Of a stretch of 64,000 bases of DNA, positions 44,717 to 57,361 are shown piece after piece (within the stretch, counting starts at the first letter, position 1; every line of letters begins with the position of its first letter). Source of the stretch: Gnetum montanum. Taxonomy: Eukaryota > Streptophyta > Gnetopsida > Gnetales > Gnetaceae. Location of the stretch: positions 320,551-384,550 of the forward strand of contig MNCI01013853.1 in assembly GCA_015680685.1 (NCBI GenBank), given 5' to 3'. The position numbers and the translations under genes are program-made. The notes beneath the pieces are model-generated. The model was given only the letters and a program-made list of their open reading frames with translations. It ran no database searches and was not told where the DNA came from.

Positions 44717-45982
44717 CCTATTAAACTTTACTTCAAGTTCATCAATAGATTTCTATATCAGCAAGGTTTGTTGTGGAATCATTATATCAAGAGCAGTTAC
44801 ATTTTCCTTACCATAGATCTCGACCTCCTTCTATTAAAGAGTTGGGTCCCATTGATATTTCTTGACTTTCTTTGATTTGCATATCTCTCCTTCTTCTTTT
44901 GCCACATGCTCTATAAGCTTTTTTTTTTTTGATGGGCTTGGAGCTTGTATAATTGCCTTGGGCCATACATCCCAAGGGTCTCCCTTGTTTCATTATGAAG
45001 TTCATCTATGATGTCAAAAAGTTGCCATTCCTTAGAGAAACCATGGCCTGGGAATCTATTCAATAAGGCATAATATATATTTAAGGTTATGTCTAAGGAT
45101 TTATGTTATTCTTGCTTCCACTCTTGGATTTGTCTCCTCAAATTGAACACCCTTACATAGGTTTGGTATGTCTTGTTGAAAAGTTCTAGCATTGTAGACC
45201 ATTATCATATTGAATTTGGTCTCAACGATCTATACCACACTTCAGCTCTATCAATTAGTATCCTAGGAAACAACTTAAGCTTTTGCCATCCACTTTCAAT
45301 GTTGTAGAAAGAATTGGCATCATGGAAGGATTGTAAATGATGTTGCAGATTTGAATCATAGCATCCTACAAATTTAGGAATATTATTCATGTCAAGCTTA
45401 GGTAGGTGACTCTTTTTGTGATGCCTACGAGATATCTTTACTACCTCTATGATCTACATTAGGCTCTTAGTGGCCAACAAGGGTTCATTGTCATCAAATA
45501 GGTTGTGAGGGAAATTTCTATTTCTATGTGTTTGATCATGATAATGCTGTCTATGTTCATGGTAACATCTTTGATCTTTCCCGTGGGTTCAACCCTTTAG
45601 TCCAACCCTTTAGTGGAGCTCTATCTCTATACCTACGTTCATCTTCACCAGAACTAGATGTTAAAGGAAAAGAGAAAGATGAGGAACTAAAAAAATTGAT
45701 ATGGCTTTTATGGTGTTCCCCAAGGTCCCTTAGTTTATTGTTTCTTGGTTTTGAGGAGGTCTTAGGCCTTAAGGCCTTCCCTAGTTTAGGACTCACATCA
45801 TCTCCTTCAAGATTGTTTTCCTTAGGCGAATGTAGTCTTTAAGTGTCTTCAAGGTGGTCATGATTATAAGAAACCGTTGCATAAGGTTGGTCACTCCAAT
45901 TTTCTTCAACATATATCTCATTAGTTTTCCAATGAATGTGTTTGCTATACAGTGCATTGTCACTTCCATGTAAGAGAGACAT
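44717..45982 (-). pseudogene. gag of element B, N-terminal part
   Basis: From ATG 45982 (MSLLHGSDNALYSKHIHWKTNEIY) on the minus strand, related to A gag's start. The segment 45796-45557 contains a Ser-rich run (NFFSSSSFSFPLTSSSGEDERRYRD). The core follows at 45390-45205 (MNNIPKFVGCYDSNLQHHLQSFHDANSFYNIESGWQ, WYRSLRPNSI) and then RVFNLRRQI, LQDLGHGFSKEW-like sequence to 45005. The CG-to-K-rich piece 45005-44808 (KKKKAYRACGKRRRRD) includes an A/T-run artefact at 44921-44932. C is inserted at 44711/44712; the frame resumes at 34789. Frameshifts separate the three open pieces. Confidence 0.75.
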
Positions 45983-46088
45983 TGTTGTTTATTTATGATG
46001 TGTGTGAGCTAATATTTTTGGAAAGATAGATCATTAATATATTTATAGTGATCATGTATAATATAACTAATCTAGATGACTAGCACCA

Positions 46089-46107
46089 TCCTTGACAACG
46101 GTTCCAA
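46089..46107 (-). other. primer binding site of element B
   Basis: Minus strand TTGGAACCGTTGTCAAGGA directly after the LTR; tRNA-Asp type. The next bases TGGTGCTAGTCATC are shared with element A (15794-15780), linking A and B as close relatives. Confidence 0.65.
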
Positions 46108-46955
46108 TGATGAGCAATGAGGTACCCCTACATCCAACCATATGAATCATAAACATTCATATGGTTTAGTCCATAATGAGGCATATGATTTTTATTATTT
46201 TATATTTTGTGGTTCTATGATTAACAATAGGTTAAAACTCAATTTATAATTAATTGAACTAATCTAATTGCTAATTAATAATTAACTACCCTAACATAAG
46301 TATCTGATCTCACTTCTTGTGCACATCCTAAACACATATAACATTGTTGGGTTACCAAACATTAAGTGTTGTTGGGATTACCAAGAGTCGTATGCATGCT
46401 CAAAGAGATTGTACTTATGTGCTTAATTAATTAACATGCATGAAAATGTAAATATTAACTAAGTACATCAAAAGTAAATCTAATCTAAGTCAAAGTGCTA
46501 CAATGAATAAGAATCAATCTTGATCTTATTGCCACTCATGGAATATGTCTAGGTATATTGCTAGTCAAATAAGACTTTTCACAACTAATTCAAATCCACT
46601 CTATGGGCATTCATTGATTGTTATTATGTAATAACACTGCAAGAATTCGACTACTCTATTGACAAAACTATGAAAAACTATTTGGAAACCTTGTGCCCAA
46701 GAGCTATATTTATAGGCTAGTGTATACACTATGACATTGGATACCCAACATCACATCTTGGCTCTAATGTTGGACATCCGATGTTGAGGCTTTGACATTG
46801 GATACCTAATATTGAGGCCTTGTTATTAGAGCTTTGTTATCGAAGCCAAGATATCAAAGCCTTGTTATTGGAGCTAGGATATTAGAGCTTTGTTATTGAA
46901 GCCAACCAAAAAGTTGACTTTTTATCAGATAACCTAGCCAACTAATGATTCATCA
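46108..46955 (-). repeat. 5' LTR of element B
   Basis: 848 bp. TATA box CTATAAATA-like on the minus strand at about 46716-46707; imperfect palindrome array at 46735-46910 (CATTGGATACC, ATATCGAAGCC motifs). It lacks about 125 bases present in the 3' LTR, deleted between AAACATTC and ATATGGTTTAGTC (about 46160). Confidence 0.9.
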
Positions 46956-47906
46956 CTAACCTTGAGTTTTAACTCTTTCTTCTATTGTAAATCAATCTCT
47001 ACAAAATAATGTGTGCACTACATATCGTCTAGTAATACTTTTAACTCTGACTTTAGGATTGTACTAGTGATACCAATAATTTAACTTTTGACACTTTGAA
47101 AAATAAGAGAGATTTTCTAATTCAATCCAACAAGGAATTTTAAAGTAGTGAGATTAATAGGGATAAAAATCCACTTTCTATTCTTAAGTAATAAAAGTAT
47201 TATATTGCTCCATAAAAAATTCAAGATCTAGTGATTTCTCAATCATTTTAGAATTTGCCAATTCGATAAGCAAACATTAATTCCATAACATTCAAGTAGA
47301 GCCCAAATCACTAATGTAAAACCCTTGCTTGGGCAAACAAATCCAATAATTTGCAAAAATATGTATTGTGAAGTGATATTTTTTAACATCAATTCCTATA
47401 AGTCATCAAGGAAAACAAAACTAAAAGCTTTGGAATTCATCATAGTCTCTATAGCTTGAGAGACATTACTATTTTCCATCTTCAAATCATTCCTTGCCAA
47501 AAAAACTTCTATTGCAAAATCTCCTTAAAAAGCCCTTGAGATTGACAAACTAGTGAAAGAATTCTGGTAAGGTAAGAAATAGCTTAAACTAGAAGTTACA
47601 AGATAAAATTTCATAAATTTAAGAAAATACATTGCTTTGATAAGGTAAAATACCAAAGGATCTTGACAATGGTTTACAAGATCATAAGATCTTAATAATT
47701 GTTGATTTGACTATTGCAAAGGTAGGGAGTGGCTGACCCAACACTTATAAAATAGCCTTGAGAAGTCCATCTTTAAGAATTAACATTATTTAGTTGTAAC
47801 AAAGTAATGGATGATTGACCCAAGGGTTATGAAATAGGCAATGAGAAATTCAACTTTAATATTTAACATTATTTAGTTGTATCAAGGTAACTACCCCATT
47901 TGATAA
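46956..47906. other. non-coding interval, right flank of element B
   Basis: Begins with the target duplication CTAAC. I see no gene. Two short diverged direct repeats occur (AGAAATTCAACTTTAA..TTAACATTATTTAGTTGTA at about 47765-47880). Confidence 0.5.
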
Positions 47907-48852
47907 TGATGAGTGGCAAGGTACCCCTACACTCAACTATACGAAATGAGTGTAGCATGTGCGATCCGGTTGAACTTCATAGACTAAATGCCTAAATGCC
48001 CCATGGAACACTTGGGGTTAATCATTTGTTGTCTTCTCAGACTTACTTACTTGTTGTTGTCACGGTGTATGGTTAAGTAAGTCCGAGCTATATGATTGTT
48101 ATGGTCTTTTATGGTTTTTCTCCTATGCTATGAGGTGAAGGGTTGAGAAAGCTAACTAACTCTAACTAAGGACCTAAGTCTAAATTAACTAGCGTCAGCA
48201 TCTGTTCCCACGTATCGTACACACCCTGAACCGATGCAACTGTGACTACCAAACGCTAATCATTACTGGGATTACCACGCGTAATACACGTGCTCGAAGT
48301 GGTCGTACTGAGGCACCTAATTAGCCTAAATGTGATAAGCAGCTGATTCCTTGACTAGCCGTACACACTGGGACTACCACTAGGATTACTAAGCGTAGAT
48401 CCTGGAATACGCTACTGGGTTACCAAGTAGTCACAATGCTCGTAATCAAGTTGTACTCATAATGCATGCGACGAGCAGCCGATTCCTTGACTAGCCGTAC
48501 ACATCCATAGATGTTCGTAATCAAGTCATACTCATACGCACTAACAACATGTAATAAATAACAAATAATAAATCCTATCCATGCACTGCAAGGGTTATCT
48601 AATCAAGTTCATTTTTATTGCCATACATAACTTGTGTTCAGGTACAATGTTGCTCAATAAAGAGCCGTTCACTTTAAGACTCCTACAGCGGGCACATGGG
48701 AAATTAATCTAACTCTGGAGTGATCAAACTACCAGAGCTTCGCTACTTCTAGCCAGGATGGGAAATGAGGGGAGTGCCGCCTCTTATTTATAGATTTGGT
48801 GGTCCCAGGGACGACGCGATATCGGCGAGACCGTGATATCGCGTATGAGATT
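47907..48852 (-). repeat. truncated Athila-type LTR E
   Basis: Plus strand starts TGATGAGTGGCAAGGTACCCC like LTR A. TATA box CTATAAATA lies on the minus strand at 48793-48785, followed by CGCGATATCGG and GTGATATCGCG palindromic units (48813-48850). The sequence then breaks into unrelated DNA with no CTCATCA end. It has an internal duplication: GCAGCYGATTCCTTGACTAG occurs at 48341 and 48474. No primer site or polypurine tract adjoins, so it is a solo or broken LTR. Confidence 0.8.
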
Positions 48853-50096
48853 GGGAAAGGCTTCTGTAACACATAGAAAGACAAAGACAGATATTTAAAA
48901 GCAAAAGCGGACTTTCCATTTACATTTCAAAAGGTATTTTTCATCGGAGAGGAAATAAAGATGTGGAGGGTAAAAAAATTGCATATTGAGTGTAACTTTT
49001 TGGAAAAAAAGATCTTAATGACTTTTATGAGAAAAAATTAGGAATGTGCAGTAACAAGGTTTTCAAAATGAGTCTTTTATCACAAAAAATTATAAATTCG
49101 GAATAGGAATGTTTTGAAATCTGCAGCGAATGATCCCAGCGCAGTGGCGTCAAAATTTTTGATGCACGGTGGAGGAAAACAAATTTCAAGTTTATCTGCA
49201 GCGGGGTGTAAACAGATCGTTCGCTTGAATCCATAGCCTGAACTTGAATTTTGTTTGTTTGTAGGTTTACTTAGACCGATACATATTTATTCATGAAATG
49301 TATATTCAGAGGACTGTTTAAAAAATCAGAGAATTAGTTTTATCGGTCAGGTAGGTTATTGCAATTGCCCATGAGTTGCAGTAGTCTGCAGGTTTAATAT
49401 TAATTTACAAATAATAAAAAATATTCATTTCACTGTGTTTTAATATTATTTAATAAATTAAAATTTAACACTTACTTTTACTATATTTTTAAGAGTCAAT
49501 GTAATATGAAAATTTATTTTTTATTATATTTTTAAAAAATAACCGGGTCACCTTATATTAAGTCATCCTAAAATTTAGGTGGCATTGGTGGCTATTAGTA
49601 ACCTTGGCTAAATGCCAGTGGTAACACCAAATAATTACCAAAACACTGAAATTGGTAAATAGAAATGTAAGCCACTTTCAAAACAACCAAATTGTACTTG
49701 AGTTTCTTGCAAAGCACTTTAGGACTTATCTAAGAACCTGCGCATGTTAATTTTAATTATTTTTAAAACAAACAGTTTTACATATTTAGGTACACTTGAC
49801 TATTGTTGAGCCTTAACTATAATGCATGTTCATTATGTCAACTCATTCATCTTGGATAATCAGTATCAACCATACTTAAAAGTTTTCCCTATCATCAGGC
49901 AAGGGTATGGCAGGACATTGGAACACTTCTCCAAATAAAACTAATTTAGCTATATGTTTATAATATATATCTATTATTTGGTTTGAGAGAATTTTTTATA
50001 TTTTTTAACTTAATAAAATCTAAATTCATTGATGGACAATTAATTTTCACATTCAAAACAAAAATCAAAACTAGAATGGTAATGATCATAAAACAA
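48853..50096. other. non-coding interval
   Basis: No gene is supported. It may be the original upstream sequence of the phosphatase pseudogene, separated by the LINE, but I see no exon in it. Confidence 0.4.
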
Positions 50097-50479
50097 TTGA
50101 TCTCTTTTTTTTAAGAAAAGTTCAAGCTGAAAATTATGTACAACCGAGATCTCCTAGTGCTAACATCTCCAATGAGCCTTCCCCAGAAAACCACAACCAC
50201 AAACCTAAGCCTGCATTGAGAAATGATGCAAACCGTGAAAATTAAAAGTTAGGATCCAAAACAAACAGATGCACAGCTCAGCGAGGGGCAAGGGACCGAC
50301 CACAAACACACCCACACGCACATCCCAACCAGACAAGCCGACCCACAGAAACCTTCAAGCATATTTTCCACCGTGCTTGTCCAATCTGGCGGCCACCAAG
50401 GATCCTTCTTGACTGCTCCCTATTGCGATCTCTCAGCATCCAGCCATGTATCCTATTCAATCTCCATGTGACGGCCCTC

Positions 50480-53400
50480 CCTCAGGTCATATCAAAGAAC
50501 CTGTAGCCTAGCCACCTCCAGTTCTTGATGGGTCATGCAAAGCAGATCCTAAACCTTCGCTCTTTACCATTCTGCCAAATCCACAATCATATCTTGTTCT
50601 ATCTAGCAAGCCTTCCAAACCTGCCATTCGGCTGCCCTAGCTTGTTTAGTCACTTCCCTGCAAGCCTGCTGCACCTCGAGGTGTGTCAACCATTCCTATG
50701 CACGTCCATCCTCAGAAACACGAGACCAGCTAACTGCCTCATCCTTGTTAGACCCCTAGCCTAAACCTGGCCAATTATCCCCCTACCAAACCTAAATCTC
50801 CACCAGTGATAAACCAACGAAGGGGTTGGCCTCACTATCGGCACTACTTCAGACCCATGCTACTACAGTGCTAAACTAAGGCCAGAGTGTCTCCCTAGTC
50901 ATTGGCATAGTAGCAACTAGCAAGTTTAACAACTGAGGCAAACTAACCTCCACACCATGTCTGAGGCATTGCATAAAAGCGAAATGAACACCTAGTAATT
51001 TTGCGATGGTTCCCACCTAGACAAAGAATTTGTCTGTTTGCTGTTAAAATGGTGACAGCAAAGTATGCAGTACATGACCACTAGCTGTTTTCAACATGCA
51101 GCCACAGAAAAATTCACCAGCAGGTGCATAACTGTGTAGTACCTGTGGGATCTCTTCTCCAACCACCGACATGTCCAAAGGTTATGCCACTACAACCTCA
51201 GTCAAGATAATTCTCCTACATCGGAACATTGTGTCTGCTCTGTCCCAGTTTCCAAAGAAGGTACCCTCTACCCCATCAATCTTAGGCAACACCTTTTCCC
51301 ACCAAACCCGCTAAACAAGCCTCCATAACTAGTGATTTTATTGGAACTCCTAGATCATCAGCTCCTGGTATGGATGCAATCCCACAGTATGCATTGCTTG
51401 CTCCCATAGCCATAGCCCCACAGCAGCAGTCACCCACAGCAACAGCAGTCGCTATGCTCTAAAAATCAGATTATTTTGATTTCTCCATGCCACCCAAAAA
51501 ATAGCCTATCATCTTTGCAAACCCGTGCATGTGAGCAGGCGGATCCAACCTTACTGCAGCCATGTGGCAATCATATAATCGCATCAGTAAAGCAAATGTT
51601 GAATGGTCACCTCTTTTCTCAAGCATAATAGACACCAGGGGTCAACAGCCAATCCTCTCTTTTGTAGAAAGCCTCTTACCAACAGTGCCTTGTGCTCAAT
51701 TAATAACCTGAAAACCTTTATTTTTTCTAGTAGTCTACCCTTCCAGATTGCACCCCAGCTAAGTAGATATTTTCACTAAATGATATATTTATGTTGTTTG
51801 TCCAATAGTCTGCATTCCAACATCTAGGTGAGATGCGTGCATAACTCTAGCCAAAACCATGACCCCTTGGATCCAGCCTCCCAAGGTTCATACTTCCATC
51901 TTACCACACTAATCCATTAAATAGGTCACTCCTCTTGTGTCATCAGCCGGTTGGCAAGTTGCTGCATTCCAAGCATAACTTTGTCATTGACACATAACAT
52001 TTGAATTCCTCCTGCAGGCCTTGGTCAGGCCATATTCACCTAGTTAACAAGGTGAATATTCTCTTGCCCCTTTCCTCTTGACCACATGAATTGTTGAATT
52101 ATCTAGTCAATTCTTTGGGTCACCCCCACCAGTGGATGGGCAATAGATGCCATGAATCTTGCCATTGACATCAAGACAGATGATGCAAGAAGGATTCTGC
52201 ATTTCCATGATAGAAAGCACATTGTCAAGTGTGTAGTTTTGTTTTCTAGTTTATGTACAAGTGCATGCCAAGTTTGCTTATAGTGCTAGTCGAACACTAG
52301 CATTCCAAGATAAAAGTCCTTTATCATTCCATGCAAGATGCCCAAAACTTAGCAAATCTTGCTTTGTACATACATCTCCACATTGACTAGGTGCAGTGTA
52401 GATTTTGTTTTATTGACTTCTAATCCCATCTCTAACACCATCCTCTCGAACACTTTCTAGAGAGTTGGTGCCTGAGGCATAGCTGCTTGATAGAATATGA
52501 TTGTATCATTTGCATAATGCTCAACGATATAGTGCACATCAACAACCATCATCCCTTGAAAACCCTCCAACTCATAGTATCCCTATAGCAAGTCCATCAA
52601 AAAGATGAAAAGTAAGGGCAAAAGGAGATCGCTTGAGCGCAGTCCCCTCCCAGGTATCTCAAAACCTCACATTTATCCCCCAATATCAAACGAATACCTG
52701 TCAAATGCTTGGATTTGAAGACAAAGGTTCACAAATGTAGGTGGAAAGCCTTTCCTTAGCATGATTGTCTCCAACACCATCCAACTTATAGTGTCATAGG
52801 CTTTCTTTATATCAATCTTCACACACATCCCATGGAAAGCTAAAGCCTAATATGAAGGGAGGATTTCCTATAGTAAGATCATTTAATCCTTAAGTAACCT
52901 ACCCTTCATAAACCCTACCTAGTTTTCTTGTACCAATTGGGGCATCAATGGTGCCATCTAGTGCATAAGCATCTTGGTAAAAATCTAGACAAGGGTATTA
53001 CAAATACCAATCAACCTAAAATGTTTAGGTGAAAATAGCATTTTAGTTTTTGGAACTAGAACAATTCATGAGTAGTTGATCTTCCAGTGCACTTCTTGCC
53101 AACACAACATTGAGTTAAAGGAATCCAAAAGATTCTCACCAATAAGATCCATGAACTTGTTAAAAAACTCAATCGGCCATCCATCAAGCCTTGGTGCCTT
53201 ATTAGGCTTCATAGTGTCCATCACCACATCTAATTCTTGCAAGGTGAATGGGTAGAGTAATGCCTAATTTTTGGATGTGCCAAAAATTTGCTAAAGTTGG
53301 ATTGACATTGGAATAGTCTCTCTCCTATGCCAAATCTCCCCCTAATATCATTGTACTAGATCAACAATCTTTGCCTCATTAGCTGTATTCTCTCATTCAT

Positions 53401-54438
53401 GTACTAGCCTAAGTTTTCTCTTCTCCTACCCACATCCTTTGACAGATGTAAAGAAGAAGTGTGTGTTTTTTCCCCCTCCTGTAGCCATGTGATTCATAAT
53501 TGTTGGCTCTAGTAAACCTCCTTCTTTAGCATCAAAGCTTGCAACTCCCTTAATAGTGACTAGTCCTTAGTCATCAGGTCCTCTCCCTACTCTTATTTCA
53601 ACTGCACCTCAGTCAGTGTTTGTACCAGCTAGTTCCAATATGCCTAAAATCCATATTTATTTGTTGTGGTCCTATACTTGATCTACATCTTGAGCATTCA
53701 CAAGCCATGCTTAAAGAAATCTCTAGGATACTTCTCTCAAGAATAAGCATGCCATATGTTCTACACTAACGGTAGCAACCAAGGCTTGAATGGTGATTGA
53801 ATGCCTATCACTCTTTGCCCATCACATGAATATCAAAACTAAGTACTAACCTCATACTTACTCATATCCAATCGATATATGATTGCACTTGATCTTTACC
53901 TTTCCACTAGTTGCTCCATGTGAAGCTGCATCCATCCACCTCCATATCCCTTAAATTATGCTCTCAGAGAAATGTTAACGTTTCCTAGATACCAAGAGGA
54001 ATAGTACCATCTCCACCTATCTTTTCCCATGGGAAAAAATGCTAATTAAAATACATAATTAGGATCCATCACTCCTTGTTTGGAACTGTCGTTGCAATTC
54101 ATTGTAGTTCCTACAAACAACCCTCCTAGCTCTATGCTCTATACACATTAGTAATCCAAATGTTGGCCTAGGCTAGGTGTACCGTCCATCTCCAAGTGAA
54201 CTCATCCACCAAAACTAGTCATGCCTAGGATAGAATGGCAAGCCCTCCAACTTTGCCCTGGCATGGCACTAACTGCAACATCGCTCCATCCCATTGCAGT
54301 AAACCAAACTTAGATTGTTGTATCTTTGTTTCTTGTAAGAAAAAAAATGTTACATCCCTTCCATTGAACAATCTCTTTCAAAGTATTTCTTTTGTAGGGT
54401 GTCCCTTGTCCCCTACACTTCTATGAGAGAATCTTCAT
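50480..54438 (-). pseudogene. LINE ORF2: endonuclease remnant, reverse transcriptase, zf-RVT
   Basis: From ATG 54438 the minus strand reads MKILS.KCRGQGTP, the start of an AP-type endonuclease, most of which is lost. RT follows: FTLQELDVVMDTMKPNKAPRLDGWPIEFF (about 53250-53165), FRLIGICNTLV, GFMKGRLLKD, CVKIDIKKAYDTISW (about 52830-52790), GFEIPGRGLRSSD.LLPLLFIF (52660-52600) and the catalytic box as YANDTIIF (52530-52505), with the first Asp changed to Asn. The C-terminal part near 51720-51540 has W.EAFYKRGLAVDPWCLLCLRKEVTIQHLLY, a zf-RVT pattern. Many stops. It would nick the target and prime reverse transcription; it is dead here. Confidence 0.85.
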
Positions 54439-54444
54439 GGGTGA

Positions 54445-55622
54445 CCAAACAACCTTTTGTTGAATGCCTCTTACAGGGTCCTCTAAATCCCCAAGTCAAT
54501 TTCTATCTATGTTTACCTACTTCTGGTCATTGGTGTACTAGGTCGGCCAATCTTGCGCCCAACCTAGTTGCATCCCAACAATTTTGGACATCAACTTGGA
54601 TGACTTGCGAATTGCCATCACCTAGCACCCCAAAGGTGGATGCTCTATAATTGACAACCCCTTGCTCAACATTCCCCAACAATGTATGAGGGGATCATGT
54701 TTGTGAAGGTTCATTGGACATCATCTCCAGTCCCCTCCATACTCACATTCCCCTCAACCATAGTCCCCTCCTCATCAACTGGCTCTATGGAAACAGAGAC
54801 TGCATGCCTCTTCTAGATCTGAAACCACCATGGCTCCTTTGCTAGTTTCTCCTTAGGTTTTGCCATCATTTCAGGTTTGTGGCAAACCTTGAAGTTGACA
54901 GCCTAGTGCCTAGGCTTTCCACAAATCAAGCAACCCTTCCTAGCTTTTGGCATAGGAGGGGATTCCTCTAGATTCACTATCTGGAAAATCTAGCCTGACT
55001 TTCTTGAGAGTGGTCGCCATAAGTGAAAACCTGCAAAATCCATCCTCATCATTGAACCAGTGAAATGGTCAAGGGTTATGAAATCACCAAACAAGCCTAC
55101 CAAGGCTTCCAAAAAGTTTGATGTCCACATATCCCAGGGGATCTTAGATGCTCTCACCCAAATCAGTGCTTTAGCAAAGAGGTCTTTTTCCTTATGTGCA
55201 CCTAGCCTCCACGGAGTCCAGGCTAGACCCTGCACCTTGTAAAACCATCAGCCTTCAACCAAAACTTACGATCCTCAATGGACCAGAAAATAAATAGCAT
55301 TAGGTCCCTGACAGACATCAAACCTCCACATCCCTCTCTATCCACGTGGTCTTTGCCCATTTTTCTATTAGATCCAACTTGGGCCTAATCCCACTAGACC
55401 CAAACTTTTCAATAAGGCTATGCTCCATCATTGCGACCTCTTTTTTAGAGCATTCATGCATTTGCAGCTGCATATTGTCCTCCTATCAGGAGTAGGCCTC
55501 AATGCCATCAGCTCCTAGCCTCCAACACTTCGTGGCAGTCATCCATAACCCAGGGCCTTCCAGCAAGCTTGAAACACCAACCTCAGCTCCCACAGTCAGT
55601 CTCCCATTCAAGGTGTCCCCTA
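54445..55622 (-). pseudogene. LINE ORF1 (DUF4283-like, zinc knuckle), copy 1
   Basis: Open piece 55235-54990: MQGLAWTPWRLGAHKEKDLF, ALIWVRASKIPWDMWTSNFLEALVGLFGDFITLD, RMDFAGFHLWRPLSRKSG. This is the DUF4283 pattern (PW.P, WVR...LP..W, LG.....D, R...A). Downstream on the minus strand is a zinc knuckle CLICGKPRH.AVNFKVC (about 54935-54885; the third ligand position shifted by a stop), then a charged tail. ORF1 protein binds LINE RNA. The 5' end is cut at about 55622, where the copy diverges from copy 2 before the N at 55660. Confidence 0.8.
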
Positions 55623-55660
55623 TGTAACAATTGTGGAAACATGCCTCCTACGTAAACATN

Positions 55661-57361
55661 CTCAAAACCTCACATTTATCCCCCAATATCAAACGAATAC
55701 CTGTCAAATGCTTGGATTTGAAGACAAAGGTTCACAAATGTAGGTGGAAAGCCTTTCCTTAGCATGATTGTCTCCAACACCATCCAACTTATAGTGTCAT
55801 AGGCTTTCTTTATATCAATCTTCACACACATCCCATGGAAAGCTAAAGCCTAATATGAAGGGAGGATTTCCTATAGTAAGATCATTTAATCCTTAAGTAA
55901 CCTACCCTTCATAAACCCTACCTAGTTTTCTTGTACCAATTGGGGCATCAATGGTGCCATCTAGTGCATAAGCATCTTGGTAAAAATCTAGACAAGGGTA
56001 TTACAAATACCAATCAACCTAAAATGTTTAGGTGAAAATAGCATTTTAGTTTTTGGAACTAGAACAATTCATGAGTAGTTGATCTTCCAGTGCACTTCTT
56101 GCCAACACAACATTGAGTTAAAGGAATCCAAAAGATNGCTTCGCTCTTTACCATTCTGCCAAATCCACAATCATATCTTGTTCTATCTAGCAAGCCTTCC
56201 AAACCTGCCATTCGGCTGCCNGCGATTGACATTGGAATAGTCTCTCTCCTATGCCAAATCTCCCCCTAATAGCATTGTACTAGATCAACAATCTTTGCCT
56301 CATTAGCTGTATTCTCTCATTCATGTACTAGCCTAAGTTTTCTCTTCTCCTACCCACATCCTTTGACAGATGTAAAGAAGAAGTGTGTGTTTTTTCCCCC
56401 TCCTGTAGCCATGTGATTCATAATTGTTGGCTCTAGTAAACCTCCTTCTTTAGCATCAAAGCTTGCAACTCCCTTAATAGTGACTAGTCCTTAGTCATTA
56501 GGTCCTCTCCCTACTCTTATTTCAACTGCACCTCAGTCAGTGTTTGTACCAGCTAGTTCCAATATGCCTAAAATCCATATTTATTTGTTCTGGCCCTATA
56601 CTTGATCTACATCTTGAGCATGCACAAGCCATGTTTAAAGAAATCTCTAGGATACTTATCTCAAGAATAAGCATGCCATATGTTCTACACTAATGGTAGC
56701 AACCAAGGCTTGAATGGTGATCGAATGCCTATCACTCTTTGCCCATCACATGAATATCAAAACTAAGTACTAACCTCATACTTACTCATATCCAATCGAT
56801 CTATGATTGCACTTGATCTTTACCTTTCCACTAGTTGCTCCATGTGAAGCTGCATCCATCCACCTCCATATCCCTTAAATTATGCTCTCCGAGAAATGTT
56901 AACGTTTCCTAGATACCAGGAGGAATAGTACCATCTCCACCTATCTTTTCCCATGGGAAAAAATGCTAATTAAAATACATAATTAGGATCCATCACTCCT
57001 TGTTTGGAACTGTCATTGTAATTCATTGTAGTTCCTACAAATAACCCTCCCAGCTCTATGCTCTATACACATTAGTAATCCAAATGTTGGCCTAGGCTAG
57101 GTGTACCGTCCATCTCCAAGTGAACTCATCCACCAAATCTAGTCATGCCTAGGATAGAATGGCAAGCCCTCCAACTTTGCCCTGGCATGGCACTAACTGC
57201 AACATCGCTCCATCCCATTGCAGTAAACCAAACTCAGATTGTTGTATCTTTGTTTCTTGTAAGCAAAAAATGTTACATCCCTTCCATTGAACAATCTCTT
57301 TCAAAGTATTTCTTTTGTAGGGTGTACCTTGTCACCTACACTTCTATGAGAGAATCTTCAT
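55661..57361 (-). repeat. second copy of the LINE RT/endonuclease region (assembly duplication)
   Basis: 55661-56136 repeats 52658-53133, apparently identically. 56138-56220 repeats 50555-50636, out of order. 56222 onwards repeats 53301 onwards at a constant offset of 2924 with few differences. Each junction is a single N. This is what a scaffolder or haplotype merge leaves; a real tandem duplication is less likely. Confidence 0.8.

Larger units (their letters stand above)
30640..46955 (-). mobile_element. Athila-type LTR retrotransposon B (gag only), host of nested element C
   Basis: LTRs 30640-31612 and 46108-46955 are flanked by perfect target duplications CTAAC (30635-30639 and 46956-46960). 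The primer binding site adjoins 46108 and a polypurine tract adjoins 31613, so it runs on the minus strand. Element C (34795-44711) lies inside B gag. Without C, B is about 6.4 kb: LTR, gag, a non-coding block, LTR. No pol and no ORF2 are visible, so B is a non-autonomous derivative. Confidence 0.9.

Noticed and set aside
48853-50096. Possible promoter and first exon of the phosphatase gene
   Set aside because: I found no signal peptide or exon with a fitting donor; the link is only that the LINE lies between.
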